This document shows positions 1 through 8,548 of a stretch of 64,000 bases of DNA, piece after piece. A program made the position numbers and the translations under genes. The DNA comes from Natronorubrum bangense. GTDB taxonomy: Archaea; Halobacteriota; Halobacteria; Halobacteriales; Natrialbaceae. A model generated the notes under the pieces. That model did not search any database. It was not told the origin of the DNA and saw only the letters and a program-made list of their open reading frames with translations. Numbering within the stretch: position 1 is the first letter of the stretch; the number at the start of each line of letters is the position of its first letter. The stretch spans positions 992,001-1,056,000 of the forward strand of contig NZ_CP031305.1 of the NCBI RefSeq assembly GCF_004799645.1, written 5' to 3'.

Positions 1-458
1 CTTGGTCCCGCCGGCGTTGGCGCAGGCCCCATCACACCGACGCTTCCGACGGTCGAGGACGATGTCACGTATATCTCGTCGGCTGGAAGCATCGCGTAGT
101 AGCCACCGGACGCACCCATCTGGTCGACAGCCGCGATCACCGGCATCTCAGCCGACGTGCGTTCGACTGCCGTGTACATCCGTTCGCTCGAGGCGGGCTG
201 GCCACCGGGGCTGTCGACATCAAGCACGACGGCGCCGACCGACTCGTTGTGTCGAGCCTCTCGGAGCTGGTCTTCGAACTCCTGTGCGGTGTTCGAGTCG
301 ATCGCCCCGTTGATTTCGATTACTGCAACGGTTTCATCCGATCCATTCGCCTGGGCATAAACCTGTGGCGCTGCGAGTGCACCCGCCGCGATTGCGACGA
401 GCACGACTGCAGCGACCTGTTGTCGGCGTGTGAGACGCCGCCACGGACGTAATTCCAT
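1..458 (-). CDS. sppA: Signal peptide peptidase SppA-like serine protease (S49), N-terminal part
   Basis: The gene is cut by the window edge; 152 N-terminal residues are visible. Residues about 14-30 form one hydrophobic segment (membrane anchor or signal). The S49/ClpP-like fold follows: a first strand VIEINGAID, the DVDSPGG turn (about 80-86), and GASGGYYAM with the presumed nucleophile Ser117. In the family this serine pairs with a lysine lying beyond the window. Members cleave leftover signal peptides or membrane proteins at the membrane. The ATG start lies just before the hydrophobic segment, and a weak TATA-like stretch lies about 30 nt upstream. It is divergent from the Tat-exported protein at 564. 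An NfeD-linked S49 protease is the alternative, since the C-terminus is not visible. Confidence 0.85.
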   Translation of the reverse strand, partial: MELRPWRRLTRRQQVAAVVLVAIAAGALAAPQVYAQANGSDETVAVIEINGAIDSNTAQEFEDQLREARHNESVGAVVLDVDSPGGQPASSERMYTAVERTSAEMPVIAAVDQMGASGGYYAMLPADEIYVTSSSTVGSVGVMGPAPTPAGP

Positions 459-532
459 GTCGTTGCACCGTTCTCAGATCGGACATGTATGAATACGAGT
501 GTGTTTTCTCAACGAGAATGTTGTCGTTCGTA

Positions 533-541
533 TTTATATAT
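533..541 (+). promoter_or_regulatory. TATA box of the 564 gene
   Basis: The sequence TTTATATAT is centred 27 nt before the ATG at 564, the spacing for a leaderless haloarchaeal transcript. It argues for the ATG at 564 and against the longer reading frame from 489, which would contain the promoter. Confidence 0.65.
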
Positions 542-563
542 CTTCTCCCGGAACCATCGGCTA

Positions 564-1544
564 ATGGTCTCAAGACGGTCGCTCGCTCGGAACGCGTTGG
601 CCCTCGTCTGTGGTGGCTTCCTGTCAACCGGTGTTGGGACGGCGGCGCGATCGCGGTCGATCCCGACGGCAGGTCGGTACGATGCCAGTGCCGTCGCTGA
701 TGCCGCGACGACGGCGGTCGCAGCAGTCGATTCAGCGGTCGTGGAGAGTGTCGGCGTTCCCGACCCGATCGACTCGGTACTGACAGACGTACGTGCTCGG
801 GCGCGCTCGGTTTCGGTCGACGACATCGAGTCCATCCACGGAAGCGTCGCCATCGATGGCAACGCTGTCGCCGGTGGCTGTGCCGCCGCAGTCGGCTCGT
901 TCGACACCCAGGCCGTCGAATCCGAACTCCGCAACCACGAGCTCGAGTTTACCAGACCCAGCGCCCGCCGATCCGACGGCGTTGCCCAGTTCGTCGCCGC
1001 CGACGGGCCGTACGCGGTTGCACTCGAGCCGTCAACGCTTCGGGTAGGGTACGGACGGACTCGAGAGCGTGCCGTGAGCCATCTCGACGCAGCGCTCGCA
1101 GATGGATCTCGAGGACAGACTCGAGCGCACACGCCGACCGCCAGCTACGGCTCGCTCCCGTCGCTACTCGACGGCGACGCTGTCGCGTATGCCGATCTCG
1201 GCTCGAAAACTCGGTCGCAGCTCGTCGACAGCGCAGCCGACCGCTCCGAGTCACTCGCGGCGGTTGTCGAGACCGCCAGCGCGATCGGCTGCTCGCTTCA
1301 GGTGGGGTCGACCCGCTCACGGATCCGGTACGGCCTCGTCACCGGCCCATCTCGCCTCTCGAGAGCGTCGATCGACGCACTCGTCGACGAAGCCACGACG
1401 GGCGACCACGCTCTGACGGAGCCGACGATCCACCGCTCTGGACGGACGGTCGTCGTCGATGCCGCGGTCGAGACGCCGTCGCTGTGGGCCGTCCACGAAC
1501 AGTTCGCCGTGGACTCGCCCCAGCCGTCCACGTCGATCGACTGA
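564..1544 (+). CDS. Tat-exported haloarchaeal protein of unknown function
   Basis: A 326-residue protein that I do not recognise. It starts with a twin-arginine-like leader (SRRSLARNALALVCGG) and a short hydrophobic stretch, so export through the Tat system is likely. No lipobox cysteine follows. The mature part is Ala/Asp/Ser-rich with alternating strands and helices and shows no metal or catalytic motif that I can name. The ATG at 564 was chosen because it puts the twin arginines at the N-terminus and has a TATA box 27 nt upstream. It shares an intergenic region with the divergent SppA-like gene, but a functional link is only a guess. Confidence 0.7.
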   Translation: MVSRRSLARNALALVCGGFLSTGVGTAARSRSIPTAGRYDASAVADAATTAVAAVDSAVVESVGVPDPIDSVLTDVRARARSVSVDDIESIHGSVAIDGNAVAGGCAAAVGSFDTQAVESELRNHELEFTRPSARRSDGVAQFVAADGPYAVALEPSTLRVGYGRTRERAVSHLDAALADGSRGQTRAHTPTASYGSLPSLLDGDAVAYADLGSKTRSQLVDSAADRSESLAAVVETASAIGCSLQVGSTRSRIRYGLVTGPSRLSRASIDALVDEATTGDHALTEPTIHRSGRTVVVDAAVETPSLWAVHEQFAVDSPQPSTSID

Positions 1545-1630
1545 CTCCGAGCGGGTCGTGATCGTGTCCATCCCTCGAGCGTGCCGATCCGTCTCTGTGC
1601 GTCGTTGCTCGAGCGCTTCGATCCGTCGCC

Positions 1631-1638
1631 CTTTATTC
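1631..1638 (+). promoter_or_regulatory. TATA box of the HAD hydrolase gene
   Basis: CTTTATTC is centred about 27 nt before the ATG at 1661, implying a leaderless mRNA. Confidence 0.5.
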
Positions 1639-1660
1639 GCAGTAGTCCGTTAGCCCGCGT

Positions 1661-2542
1661 ATGACCATCCGTGCCGATGCCGTCGTCCTCGATATCGATG
1701 GCGTACTCGTCGACGTCGCCGACTCCTATCGCCGCGCAATCGTCGAGTCCATCGATCGCGTCTACGACCGAACGATCCGCAAAGCCGACATCCAGCTATT
1801 CAAAGACGCTGGCGGCTTCAACAACGACTGGGAGTTGACGTACGCGGCTGCGATGTATATCCTCGCGACGGCCGAGGGCTACAGTGCGTCTATCGAGACG
1901 TTCACCGATGCGATCGCCGAACACGGTGGCGGTCTCGAGGCAGCCAAGGCCGCGGTCCGAGACGACCTCGGTGCGCGGGCGACCCAGCGCGTGACCGATC
2001 GCTTAGATTGCGACCGCCTCCGTGACGTCTTCCAGCAGTTGTATCTCGGTGCTGAACTCTATCGTGGGCTCGAGGGCGGCGAACCCGACATCGAGAGTCG
2101 AGGGTTCATCCACGACGAACCCCTGTTGCTGGACGACGAGACACGCGCGGCGTTGCTCGAGGGCTACGATGTCGGCGTCGTGACCGGCCGGCCGGAAGCC
2201 GAAGCCGAGATCGCCCTCGAGCGCGTCGGCCTCGAGGACGCGATTCCCGTCGACCACCGGTTTACGATGGACGACTGGGAAGAGGGGAAACCACATCCGA
2301 AAGCGCTGCTGACGCTTGCCGAACGGTTCGACGCTGACACCATCGTCTTCGTCGGCGACACCTTAGACGACATCCGAACGGCCACCAACGCTGACGAGAC
2401 AGATCCTGATCGCGAGTATCACGGTGTTGGCGTGCTCACTGGTGGGCTCACCGGCGAAGAGGGACGACAGAAGTACGACGATGCGAACGCGTCGGCTGTC
2501 CTCGAGTCGATCACCGAGTTGCCGGCATTGCTCGAGGAGTAA
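1661..2542 (+). CDS. HAD-superfamily hydrolase, subfamily IA (TIGR01548-like)
   Basis: A 293-residue haloacid-dehalogenase-type phosphohydrolase, probably cytoplasmic. All four HAD motifs are visible: motif I DIDGV at 11-15 (nucleophile Asp11, acid/base Asp13), motif II VVTGR (Thr), motif III Lys in GKPHPKAL, and motif [12 protein letters not shown] long helical cap lies between motifs I and II. The length and the [14 protein letters not shown] start resemble the archaeal TIGR01548 group, whose substrate is not established. It stands alone with its own TATA box, so neighbours give no pathway. A sugar- or nucleotide-phosphate phosphatase is likely, but the substrate cannot be read from sequence. 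Confidence 0.9.
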   Translation: MTIRADAVVLDIDGVLVDVADSYRRAIVESIDRVYDRTIRKADIQLFKDAGGFNNDWELTYAAAMYILATAEGYSASIETFTDAIAEHGGGLEAAKAAVRDDLGARATQRVTDRLDCDRLRDVFQQLYLGAELYRGLEGGEPDIESRGFIHDEPLLLDDETRAALLEGYDVGVVTGRPEAEAEIALERVGLEDAIPVDHRFTMDDWEEGKPHPKALLTLAERFDADTIVFVGDTLDDIRTATNADETDPDREYHGVGVLTGGLTGEEGRQKYDDANASAVLESITELPALLEE

Positions 2543-2574
2543 GCTCGTCACACGAGCTCAGTGGCTACGATAAC

Positions 2575-3030
2575 TTACGCGCCGTCGCCGTCGCCAGGGA
2601 GTCGAACGAACGTCAGCCAGAACTCTTCGAACGAGCGAACGAGTTCGACGAACTCCTCGGGATCGACCGGCTTCTGGAGGTAGGCGTTCGCGTGGAGATC
2701 GTATGACCGAGCGATATCTTCCTCAGAATCCGAACTCGTCAGCACGATCACGGGGATCGACCGCAGGGACGGCTCGGATTTGAGCTCCGACAGGACGGCT
2801 TCGCCGCTCGTGCCCGGAAGCTGGAAATCAAGCAGGATAAGATCTGGTCTGAGAGTGTCGGCGTACTCGCCACGCTGGTGGACGAACTCGAGTGCCGCTT
2901 CACCGTTGGTAACGGTGTGGACGTCGCTTGCGATGCTCGCATCCGCGAACGACTCGGTAAACAACCTCGCATCCCCAGGGTTCGGCTCGACCAGCAGTAT
3001 CGCGATCGTATTCTCAGCCGGTGGTGTCAT
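2575..3030 (-). CDS. Single-domain response regulator (CheY/Rcp1-like receiver)
   Basis: A 151-residue stand-alone receiver domain. Acidic residues Glu15 and Asp20, phospho-acceptor Asp68 (LILLDFQLPG), Thr98 (VLTSS) and Lys120 (YLQKP) are all present, so it should be phosphorylatable. No output domain follows, as in the Rcp1-type regulators that haloarchaea carry in many copies and that pass phosphate between histidine kinases. The start at 3030 gives the usual short lead-in to the first strand; an upstream ATG at 3075 would add a His-rich tail that looks like untranslated sequence. No histidine kinase is adjacent, so its partner is unknown. It is divergent from the FAD/Rieske gene at 3207. 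Confidence 0.9.
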   Translation of the reverse strand: MTPPAENTIAILLVEPNPGDARLFTESFADASIASDVHTVTNGEAALEFVHQRGEYADTLRPDLILLDFQLPGTSGEAVLSELKSEPSLRSIPVIVLTSSDSEEDIARSYDLHANAYLQKPVDPEEFVELVRSFEEFWLTFVRLPGDGDGA

Positions 3031-3206
3031 ACGCTCGTTACGGCCGTGTTGAAAATGAATGGCGTGGTGGCCCACCTGTACTCACTGTGCAGCCTGTCCC
3101 ACGTTCACCGACGGCTCAGTCCACCGATACTCGTATCACAGCGTGTGCGACCTTCCAGCCGCCCAGCCCTTTTTGTCCACTCCTGCTGTAGCTCGCCGCA
3201 GTTCCT

Positions 3207-4799
3207 ATGGCCGAGTGTTTCCCCAGCGACCTTCCCGGCGAACCGACTTCGTTCTGGCTTGCGAGCACGCTCGAGTCCGATCACGACGACCTCGAAGATG
3301 ACCGACCGGAGACGGCCACACACGACGGGACGCTCACGTCCGATCGAACAGTCGACGTTGCCGTCATCGGCGGCGGAATCGCCGGTCTCTCGACGGCGAT
3401 CACGCTTCGTGAGCGTGGTGAGACGGTCGCCGTCCTCGAGCGGGATCGTGTGGCGACGGGGACAACGGGGAAGTCGACGGCGAAGCTGACGAGTCAACAC
3501 GGGGCGATCTACGATCACCTGCGCCGGGAGTTTGGTCGCCGGCAAGCGACCCAGTATGCACGACTCCAGGAGAACGCAATCGACGAAGTCGAACGGCGGA
3601 TCGACGAACTGGATATCGACTGCGGGTTCGAACGCCACCCCTCGTATCTCTACAGCAACGAGCCGGACGAGATACAGCGCGAGACTGACGCTGCACAGGC
3701 TGCGGGACTCGCCGCGAGCTACGTGACCTCCGTGCCGCCGTTCGAGCGGGCGCAAGCGGCGGTCAGATTCGACGAGCAGGCGTGGTTTCACCCGCGACAG
3801 TACCTCCTCGGAGTCGCGGCCGAACTCGGAGGCGATGACGGCGCGGCTATCTACGAACACACCCGCGTGACAGACGTCGAGCCGGGGCAGCCGTGTCGCG
3901 TCCGGACCCGCGAAGCGACGGTGACGGCCGGACGGGTCGTCCTCGCGACCGGCTTTCCCATCCTCGATCGGGCGGGCTACTTCGCCCGAATGCATCCGAA
4001 ACGCTCCTACGTACTCGGGATTCGCCTCGATGGCGATCCACCCGAAGGGATGTACTACCGGTCGGGAGACAACTACCGCTCGGTGCGAACCCACCGCGAT
4101 TCGGACGGCGACCTCCTGCTCGTCGGCGGTGAGAACCACAAGACGGGACAGGGTGGCTCGACTGCCGACCGCTATCGACGACTCGAGCGCTGGGCACGCG
4201 AGCGGTTCTCAGTCGAGTCGATCGACTACCGGTGGTCGACCCAGGACTACCAGACGGTCGACAAGGTTCCGTTCGTTGGCCGAGTCGGCCCTGGCGGTGA
4301 GAACGTCTTCGTTGCGACCGGCTTTCGCGGCTGGGGGATGACAAACGGTGTCGCTGCCGGACGCCTGCTTGCCGACCTCATTACGGGCGAACACCCGCGA
4401 GAACGCGACCTCTTCTCCCCACTTCGGTTCACGCCGAAAACCTCACTCGGCACGACGCTCACCGAGAACGCCGACGCGGCGAGTCAGTTTGCGACTGACT
4501 GGGCGCGAACCCTCTTGACGCCCACGCTCGATGCGCTCGGGCCCGGCGAGGGACGGGTCGTCCGCCGCGGCGGGAAACCGATCGCCCGTGCACGCGACGA
4601 CGACGGTGTCCTCCACACCACGTCGGCGGTCTGCCCCCATCTCTCCTGTCTCGTCCAGTGGAACGATGCCGAACAGAGCTGGGACTGCCCCTGCCACGGC
4701 TCGCGGTTTGGACTCGACGGCGAGCTCCTCGAGGGGCCGGCGACGGAGGATTTGCCGACGCGACGGCCAGGAGCCGATCCGAATCCGGACCAGGAGTGA
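3207..4799 (+). CDS. FAD-dependent oxidoreductase with C-terminal Rieske [2Fe-2S] domain
   Basis: A 530-residue two-domain enzyme. The N-terminal two-thirds is a DAO-type FAD fold with the dinucleotide motif VIGGGIAGLSTAI at about 53-65 and the late motif VATGFRGWGMTNG. Residues about 445-515 form a Rieske domain: CPHLSC (about 475) and CPCHGSRF (about 496) supply the Cys-x-His and Cys-x2-His ligands. This fusion occurs in bacteria and haloarchaea and is thought to pass electrons from an amine or amino-acid-type substrate to a cytoplasmic acceptor; the substrate is unknown. No signal peptide is seen. It converges with the glycerophosphodiesterase gene, whose stop is one base away. Confidence 0.9.
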   Translation: MAECFPSDLPGEPTSFWLASTLESDHDDLEDDRPETATHDGTLTSDRTVDVAVIGGGIAGLSTAITLRERGETVAVLERDRVATGTTGKSTAKLTSQHGAIYDHLRREFGRRQATQYARLQENAIDEVERRIDELDIDCGFERHPSYLYSNEPDEIQRETDAAQAAGLAASYVTSVPPFERAQAAVRFDEQAWFHPRQYLLGVAAELGGDDGAAIYEHTRVTDVEPGQPCRVRTREATVTAGRVVLATGFPILDRAGYFARMHPKRSYVLGIRLDGDPPEGMYYRSGDNYRSVRTHRDSDGDLLLVGGENHKTGQGGSTADRYRRLERWARERFSVESIDYRWSTQDYQTVDKVPFVGRVGPGGENVFVATGFRGWGMTNGVAAGRLLADLITGEHPRERDLFSPLRFTPKTSLGTTLTENADAASQFATDWARTLLTPTLDALGPGEGRVVRRGGKPIARARDDDGVLHTTSAVCPHLSCLVQWNDAEQSWDCPCHGSRFGLDGELLEGPATEDLPTRRPGADPNPDQE

Positions 4800-4800
4800 C

Positions 4801-5628
4801 TCAGCGAACGCTCGAGGGCACACCCAGTCCCGGATAGTCGGCGATGATCCCGTCGACGCCTGCGGCTGCCAGCTGGTCGAACTGGTGCCAGTTCGTCACT
4901 GTCCAGACGTTGACCGTCCGTCCCTCCGCATGAGCTGTCTCGAGGATGTCAATGTCGGGCGCTGCGTCGGAGAACCCGGCGTATGATGTCGTTGCCAGCC
5001 CCGTCCCGACGATCACGTTTCGCGGTGGATGGATCGCCTCACAGTCGTAGCGACGGGCGATCTCGAGACCTGCCTCGAGGTCGTCGAAAACGAGCGGGGC
5101 GGCAGCGTATTCGGGTGCGATATCTCGGATAGCCGCGAGTGCACCCTCACAGAACGACGAAAAGAGGAGTTCGCCGTCGAAGCCCGCACACACGTCGACG
5201 ACACGCTCGACGAACGGCGTCCAGACCTCGCGGCGCTCGGCTCGCACGCTATCGCTGAGGGACTCGGCGAATCGCAAGTCGGTCGTTCCCGGATTCTTCA
5301 ACTCGACGTTGACGCCCACCGTTTCGGGAATCGCCTCGAGGAACTCGGTGAGCGTCGGGACCGTCTCATCGGTACCGAGAACACGGGCTAACTGGAGGGT
5401 CTCGAGGCTCGTTTCCCAGACGAGTCCCGACGCGTCGGTGAGCGGGCGACCATTGCGACGCCCCTCGAGTCGTTCATCGTGGAGTACGACCGGTGTGCCA
5501 CAGGCTGCTGGCTGGACGTCGATCTCGAGCATCGTCGTCTCGCCGTCCTCGGCGGCGCGGATGGCCGCAGCGACGGTGTTTTCGGGAGCGACGCCGGCGT
5601 AGCCACGGTGGGCGATCACGGTAGCCAT
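4801..5628 (-). CDS. ugpQ: Glycerophosphodiester phosphodiesterase
   Basis: A 275-residue GDPD-family enzyme that hydrolyses glycerophosphodiesters to an alcohol and glycerol 3-phosphate. The family signature is present: HRG at 7-9, PENT at 15-18, the metal-binding EIDVQ, and HDERL carrying the second catalytic histidine. The barrel closes with DGIIADYPG. There is no signal peptide, so it acts inside the cell and resembles UgpQ rather than secreted GlpQ. Archaeal lipids carry glycerol 1-phosphate ethers, so the natural substrate may be a headgroup product or an imported bacterial-type diester; sequence does not tell. It has its own upstream TATA-like element (about 5648-5656) and is monocistronic. 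Confidence 0.92.
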   Translation of the reverse strand: MATVIAHRGYAGVAPENTVAAAIRAAEDGETTMLEIDVQPAACGTPVVLHDERLEGRRNGRPLTDASGLVWETSLETLQLARVLGTDETVPTLTEFLEAIPETVGVNVELKNPGTTDLRFAESLSDSVRAERREVWTPFVERVVDVCAGFDGELLFSSFCEGALAAIRDIAPEYAAAPLVFDDLEAGLEIARRYDCEAIHPPRNVIVGTGLATTSYAGFSDAAPDIDILETAHAEGRTVNVWTVTNWHQFDQLAAAGVDGIIADYPGLGVPSSVR

Positions 5629-5822
5629 ACTCGAGCGACGACGGCAGGGCTATAGTAGCCACTGAAAATCAGTGCGCACCCGATCGCACGACAGCTGTGC
5701 GGTCGGTGTGCAAACCGTTTCAGTTGTTACTATAATGGAGCCTGTGTTCGCCAGTGTGGCGACCGTCGAACGTGGCGAGTGACGGGGTCGTGTTGATGAC
5801 ACTGGTCGTAAAACGGATGCCT

Positions 5823-6080
5823 ATGACCGATACCACGCTCGAGGACGTCGAACACACGCTCGACCGCGCGACTGATCTCGAGGCCGAGGCCGCCGTCGAC
5901 GAGCTACGGACGGCCAAAGGTGAACTCGAGGCGCTCGAGTATGATTCGGACATCGACCAAGACCGCCGCCAGGAACTCGCAACGACGCTCGAGCAACGGA
6001 TCCGCGAGGTGAAAAACCGTGAGGCCTACGACAGCGCGTTCGGTGCGGCGATGAATCCGGACGACGAGGACGCACCGTAG
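5823..6080 (+). CDS. Small acidic coiled-coil haloarchaeal protein, function unknown
   Basis: An 85-residue, strongly acidic, almost wholly helical protein with heptad-like Leu/Ala spacing (LEDVEHTLDRATDLEAE, ATTLEQRIREVKNR). It has no cysteine, no membrane segment and no recognisable catalytic motif. The start at 5823 was chosen because the helix begins right after it; the in-frame ATG at 5817 would add only two residues. The acidic composition and codon use match its neighbours, so I take it as real although I do not recognise the family. Confidence 0.65.
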   Translation: MTDTTLEDVEHTLDRATDLEAEAAVDELRTAKGELEALEYDSDIDQDRRQELATTLEQRIREVKNREAYDSAFGAAMNPDDEDAP

Positions 6081-6166
6081 GCTGTCTGCTGGGAGCCCCA
6101 ACGAAAACCCGGCGAGATCGGCCGCGCTCCACCCCTTTTATTCGGCTGCCGTCCCGAGTGTCGGAC

Positions 6167-6835
6167 ATGCGAATCGCACTACTCGGCGGAACCGGCGACA
6201 TCGGACAGGGACTGGCCCTGCGTTTTGCGCGCGACACGGACCACGAGGTCCTCATCGGCTCTCGAGACCCCGAAAAGGCCCGCGAGGCAGTCGACGACTA
6301 CGAGGCCGAACTCGAAGCGCGCGGTGTCGACGCGAACATCAAGGGCTTCAAAAACGGGATGGCGGCCGACCGTTCCGATATCGTCGTCCTCAGCGTCCCG
6401 CCGTATCACGTCGGCGACACCATCGAATCGGTCGAAGACAGCCTCGACGCGGAGACGATCCTGGTCACCCCCGCAGTCGGAATGAAAGGCGACGAGGACG
6501 GCCTCCATTACCATCCCCCAGGAACCGGCAGCGTCACCGAACTGGTCGCTGAGCGAGCCCCCGACGAGGTGCCGGTCGTCGGTGCGTTCCACAACCTCGC
6601 GGCCGACGCGCTCTCAAACCTCGACACCGATCTCGACCTCGACACGCTGTTGGTCGCAGACGACGACGATGCCAAAGAAACCCTCCGCAACCTCACGAAC
6701 GAGATCGAAGGACTCCGCGCACTCGACGTCGGCCCACTCGCAAACGCCGCTGAGGTCGAGAGCGTCACGCCGCTGGTCATCAACATCGCCAAGTACAACA
6801 CAGATCTCCACGACGTCGGCGTCAAATTCCAGTAG
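6167..6835 (+). CDS. npdG: F420-dependent NADP reductase (F420H2:NADP oxidoreductase)
   Basis: A 222-residue enzyme matching the family that moves hydride between coenzyme F420 and NADP. The Rossmann motif GGTGDIG lies at 7-13 and is followed by GSRDPEKA, the loop expected to bind the NADP 2'-phosphate. The rest (VVLSVPPYHVGDTIES, PVVGAFHNLAADAL) fits archaeal Fno/NpdG in order and length. It is cytoplasmic. The ATG at 6167 was preferred over a GTG at 6158 because the first strand starts at once and a TTTTAT element lies about 27 nt upstream. No other F420 gene is nearby. Confidence 0.9.
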   Translation: MRIALLGGTGDIGQGLALRFARDTDHEVLIGSRDPEKAREAVDDYEAELEARGVDANIKGFKNGMAADRSDIVVLSVPPYHVGDTIESVEDSLDAETILVTPAVGMKGDEDGLHYHPPGTGSVTELVAERAPDEVPVVGAFHNLAADALSNLDTDLDLDTLLVADDDDAKETLRNLTNEIEGLRALDVGPLANAAEVESVTPLVINIAKYNTDLHDVGVKFQ

Positions 6836-7146
6836 CCGCGTTTCGGCGTTCGTTCGCTCGAGACACTCCACGTAAGCGGCGCGCGCTGTCGACGCACTCT
6901 CGTGGCGCTCGAGCGCGTCGACGACACCGCGCGAGGTAAGTGAACGACCGACAGGAGTGAACGAATCGGCTGGGGAGGTCATGGCAATCAGTGGTGCCAG
7001 TCTGAGCAGTTCGCTCGAGTGAGGAACTCGAGTCTGTTACTCGAAATCGTACTCGGGTCCTCATCAGTAGTTCTCAGTTCGATCAGACCGACTCGAGGGT
7101 GACCTCGAGCCGGCTGTTTTTGCCCGTCCGCTCCCTACGACCCTCC
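6836..7146. other. Intergenic region without a convincing gene
   Basis: About 310 nt between npdG and the BtuF-like gene. It holds a perfect 7-bp inverted repeat, CTCGAGT at 7014-7020 and ACTCGAG at 7026-7032, which could form a terminator-like hairpin but is built from the hexamer that is overused everywhere here. A minus-strand frame from 6982 runs deep into npdG and is not credible. A T-rich stretch before 7147 may belong to the next promoter. Confidence 0.5.
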
Positions 7147-8097
7147 ATGCGAATCGTTACGACGCTTCCCTCGGCAACCGAAACCGTCGCCGCCCTCGAC
7201 CTCGAGCCGGCGGCCGTCTCCCACGAGTGTGACCACCCGCCTGGCGTCGAGACACTCCCGTCGGTTACGGCCTCGAGAATCGACACCGATGGCTCGAGTG
7301 CCGAGATCGACCAACAAGTCCTCGAGACCGCCGACGACGGGGGCGTCTACGACGTCGATACCGACCTGCTCGCGGAGATCGACCCCGAGTTGATCGTCAC
7401 CCAGGGAATGTGTGACGTCTGTGCAGTCGACGAGACGGTTATCACCGAGGCCGTAGACACGCTCGAATCGAACCCGGAAATTCTGACGACCGACCCCCAC
7501 AGCGTCGGCGATGTCCTCGACGACCTCGAGCGAGTCGGCCACGCGACGGGCTCCGAGAACCGGGCCAGCGAGGTCCGGGCCGCCCTCGAGTCGCGAATAG
7601 CGGGCATTCGAACCCAGACCGCCGATCTCGACCCCAACGACCGTCCGCGCGTCGCCATCTTCGACTGGACCGACCCCGCCATGATCGCAGGCCACTGGAC
7701 GGCCGAACTCGTCGAGTGGGCCGGCGGCACGTACGGGCTAGCCGACGTCGGCGAGCGCTCGCGGCCCCGCGAGTGGGGGGATATTCGCGCCTACGACCCC
7801 GAACTCGTGATCGTCGCGCCCTGTGGCTTTGGCCTCGAGCAGATCGCCGCCAACGCGGCAGACCTCACCGAGCGTGAGGGCTGGGACGAGCTTACCGCAG
7901 TCGAGAACGGTCGCGTCTGGGCGATGGACGGCGATCACTACCTCAACCGGCCCGGCCCGCGGCTGGTCGACACGCTCGAGGCGTTAGCACCGATCGTCCA
8001 GCCCGACATCTTCGACGAGGAGACGCCGTCGAAACCGCTTGCGGAGATCGCGGTTCCGTTCGAGACGCTTTCGGCGCGACTCGAGGCGGACGCCTAA
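7147..8097 (+). CDS. BtuF-like cobalamin-binding protein without a signal peptide
   Basis: A 316-residue protein with the class III periplasmic-binding fold of BtuF/FhuD: MRIVTTLPSATETVAAL at the N-terminus, VTQGMCDVCAVD, and AIFDWTDPAMIAGHW in the second lobe. The family binds cobalamin or metal chelates outside the cell for an ABC importer. Here no signal peptide or lipobox is seen; an upstream start (7099) would add only a short Ser/Arg-rich tail. It may therefore be a cytoplasmic lone member of the family. No permease or ATPase gene is adjacent. The start was set by the family N-terminus. The JAMM gene begins 7 nt downstream, so the two are probably co-transcribed. Confidence 0.85.
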   Translation: MRIVTTLPSATETVAALDLEPAAVSHECDHPPGVETLPSVTASRIDTDGSSAEIDQQVLETADDGGVYDVDTDLLAEIDPELIVTQGMCDVCAVDETVITEAVDTLESNPEILTTDPHSVGDVLDDLERVGHATGSENRASEVRAALESRIAGIRTQTADLDPNDRPRVAIFDWTDPAMIAGHWTAELVEWAGGTYGLADVGERSRPREWGDIRAYDPELVIVAPCGFGLEQIAANAADLTEREGWDELTAVENGRVWAMDGDHYLNRPGPRLVDTLEALAPIVQPDIFDEETPSKPLAEIAVPFETLSARLEADA

Positions 8098-8104
8098 CCA
8101 GCTG

Positions 8105-8533
8105 ATGACCGCTGATCCCGAACTCGTCGTTCCGATCGCGATCCGTGACGCGATCCTCGAGCGCGCCCGCGACGGCCACCCCGAGGAGGTCTGTGGGGTC
8201 TTTGGTGGCGGATACGACCCCGACGGGCGAAGTCGCGTTCACTCGCAGTACCCCGCCGACAACGTCGCTGAGACGCCACGAACGCGCTATCGAATTGACC
8301 CGGAGGCCCAACTCGAGCTTTTCGATCGGCTCGAAGAGCGCGGGGAGGAAATCGTCGGCTTCTATCACACCCATCCCCGCGGCCCACCGCGACCGAGCGA
8401 CACCGACGTCGCGCGGGCGACCTGGCCGGATCGCTCGTATCTGATCGTCTCACTCGAGCCACACGAGATTGGCTCATGGCGCTGGCGGGCCGACGACGAG
8501 CGGTTCGAACGCGAGGCCGTCGTGTTCGAGTGA
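8105..8533 (+). CDS. JAMM/MPN+ metalloprotease, desampylase (HvJAMM1-like)
   Basis: A 142-residue single-domain JAMM protease. The zinc site is complete: Glu in EEVCG (27-28), then H88-x-H90-x7-S98-x2-D101 in FYHTHPRGPPRPSDTD. As I recall, these positions coincide closely with those of Haloferax volcanii HvJAMM1, which cuts the isopeptide bond between SAMP ubiquitin-like proteins and their targets and frees SAMP1 from MoaE. Length and lack of a signal peptide agree with a cytoplasmic desampylase. It starts 7 nt after the BtuF-like gene. A MoaE gene, the known type of target, lies 8 kb away. A cysteine-opine hydrolase-like Mec+ protein is a less likely alternative. Confidence 0.88.
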   Translation: MTADPELVVPIAIRDAILERARDGHPEEVCGVFGGGYDPDGRSRVHSQYPADNVAETPRTRYRIDPEAQLELFDRLEERGEEIVGFYHTHPRGPPRPSDTDVARATWPDRSYLIVSLEPHEIGSWRWRADDERFEREAVVFE

Positions 8534-8548
8534 CGGATATCGTGTGGC

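Noticed and set aside
6614..6982. Minus-strand frame of 122 codons overlapping npdG
   Set aside because: Two-thirds of it is antisense to the clearly coding npdG; only the first 48 codons lie in the gap, and no family resemblance is seen.
7014..7032. CTCGAGT/ACTCGAG inverted repeat as a regulator site
   Set aside because: CTCGAG is overused throughout the window, mostly as Leu-Glu codons, so the repeat is likely to arise by chance.
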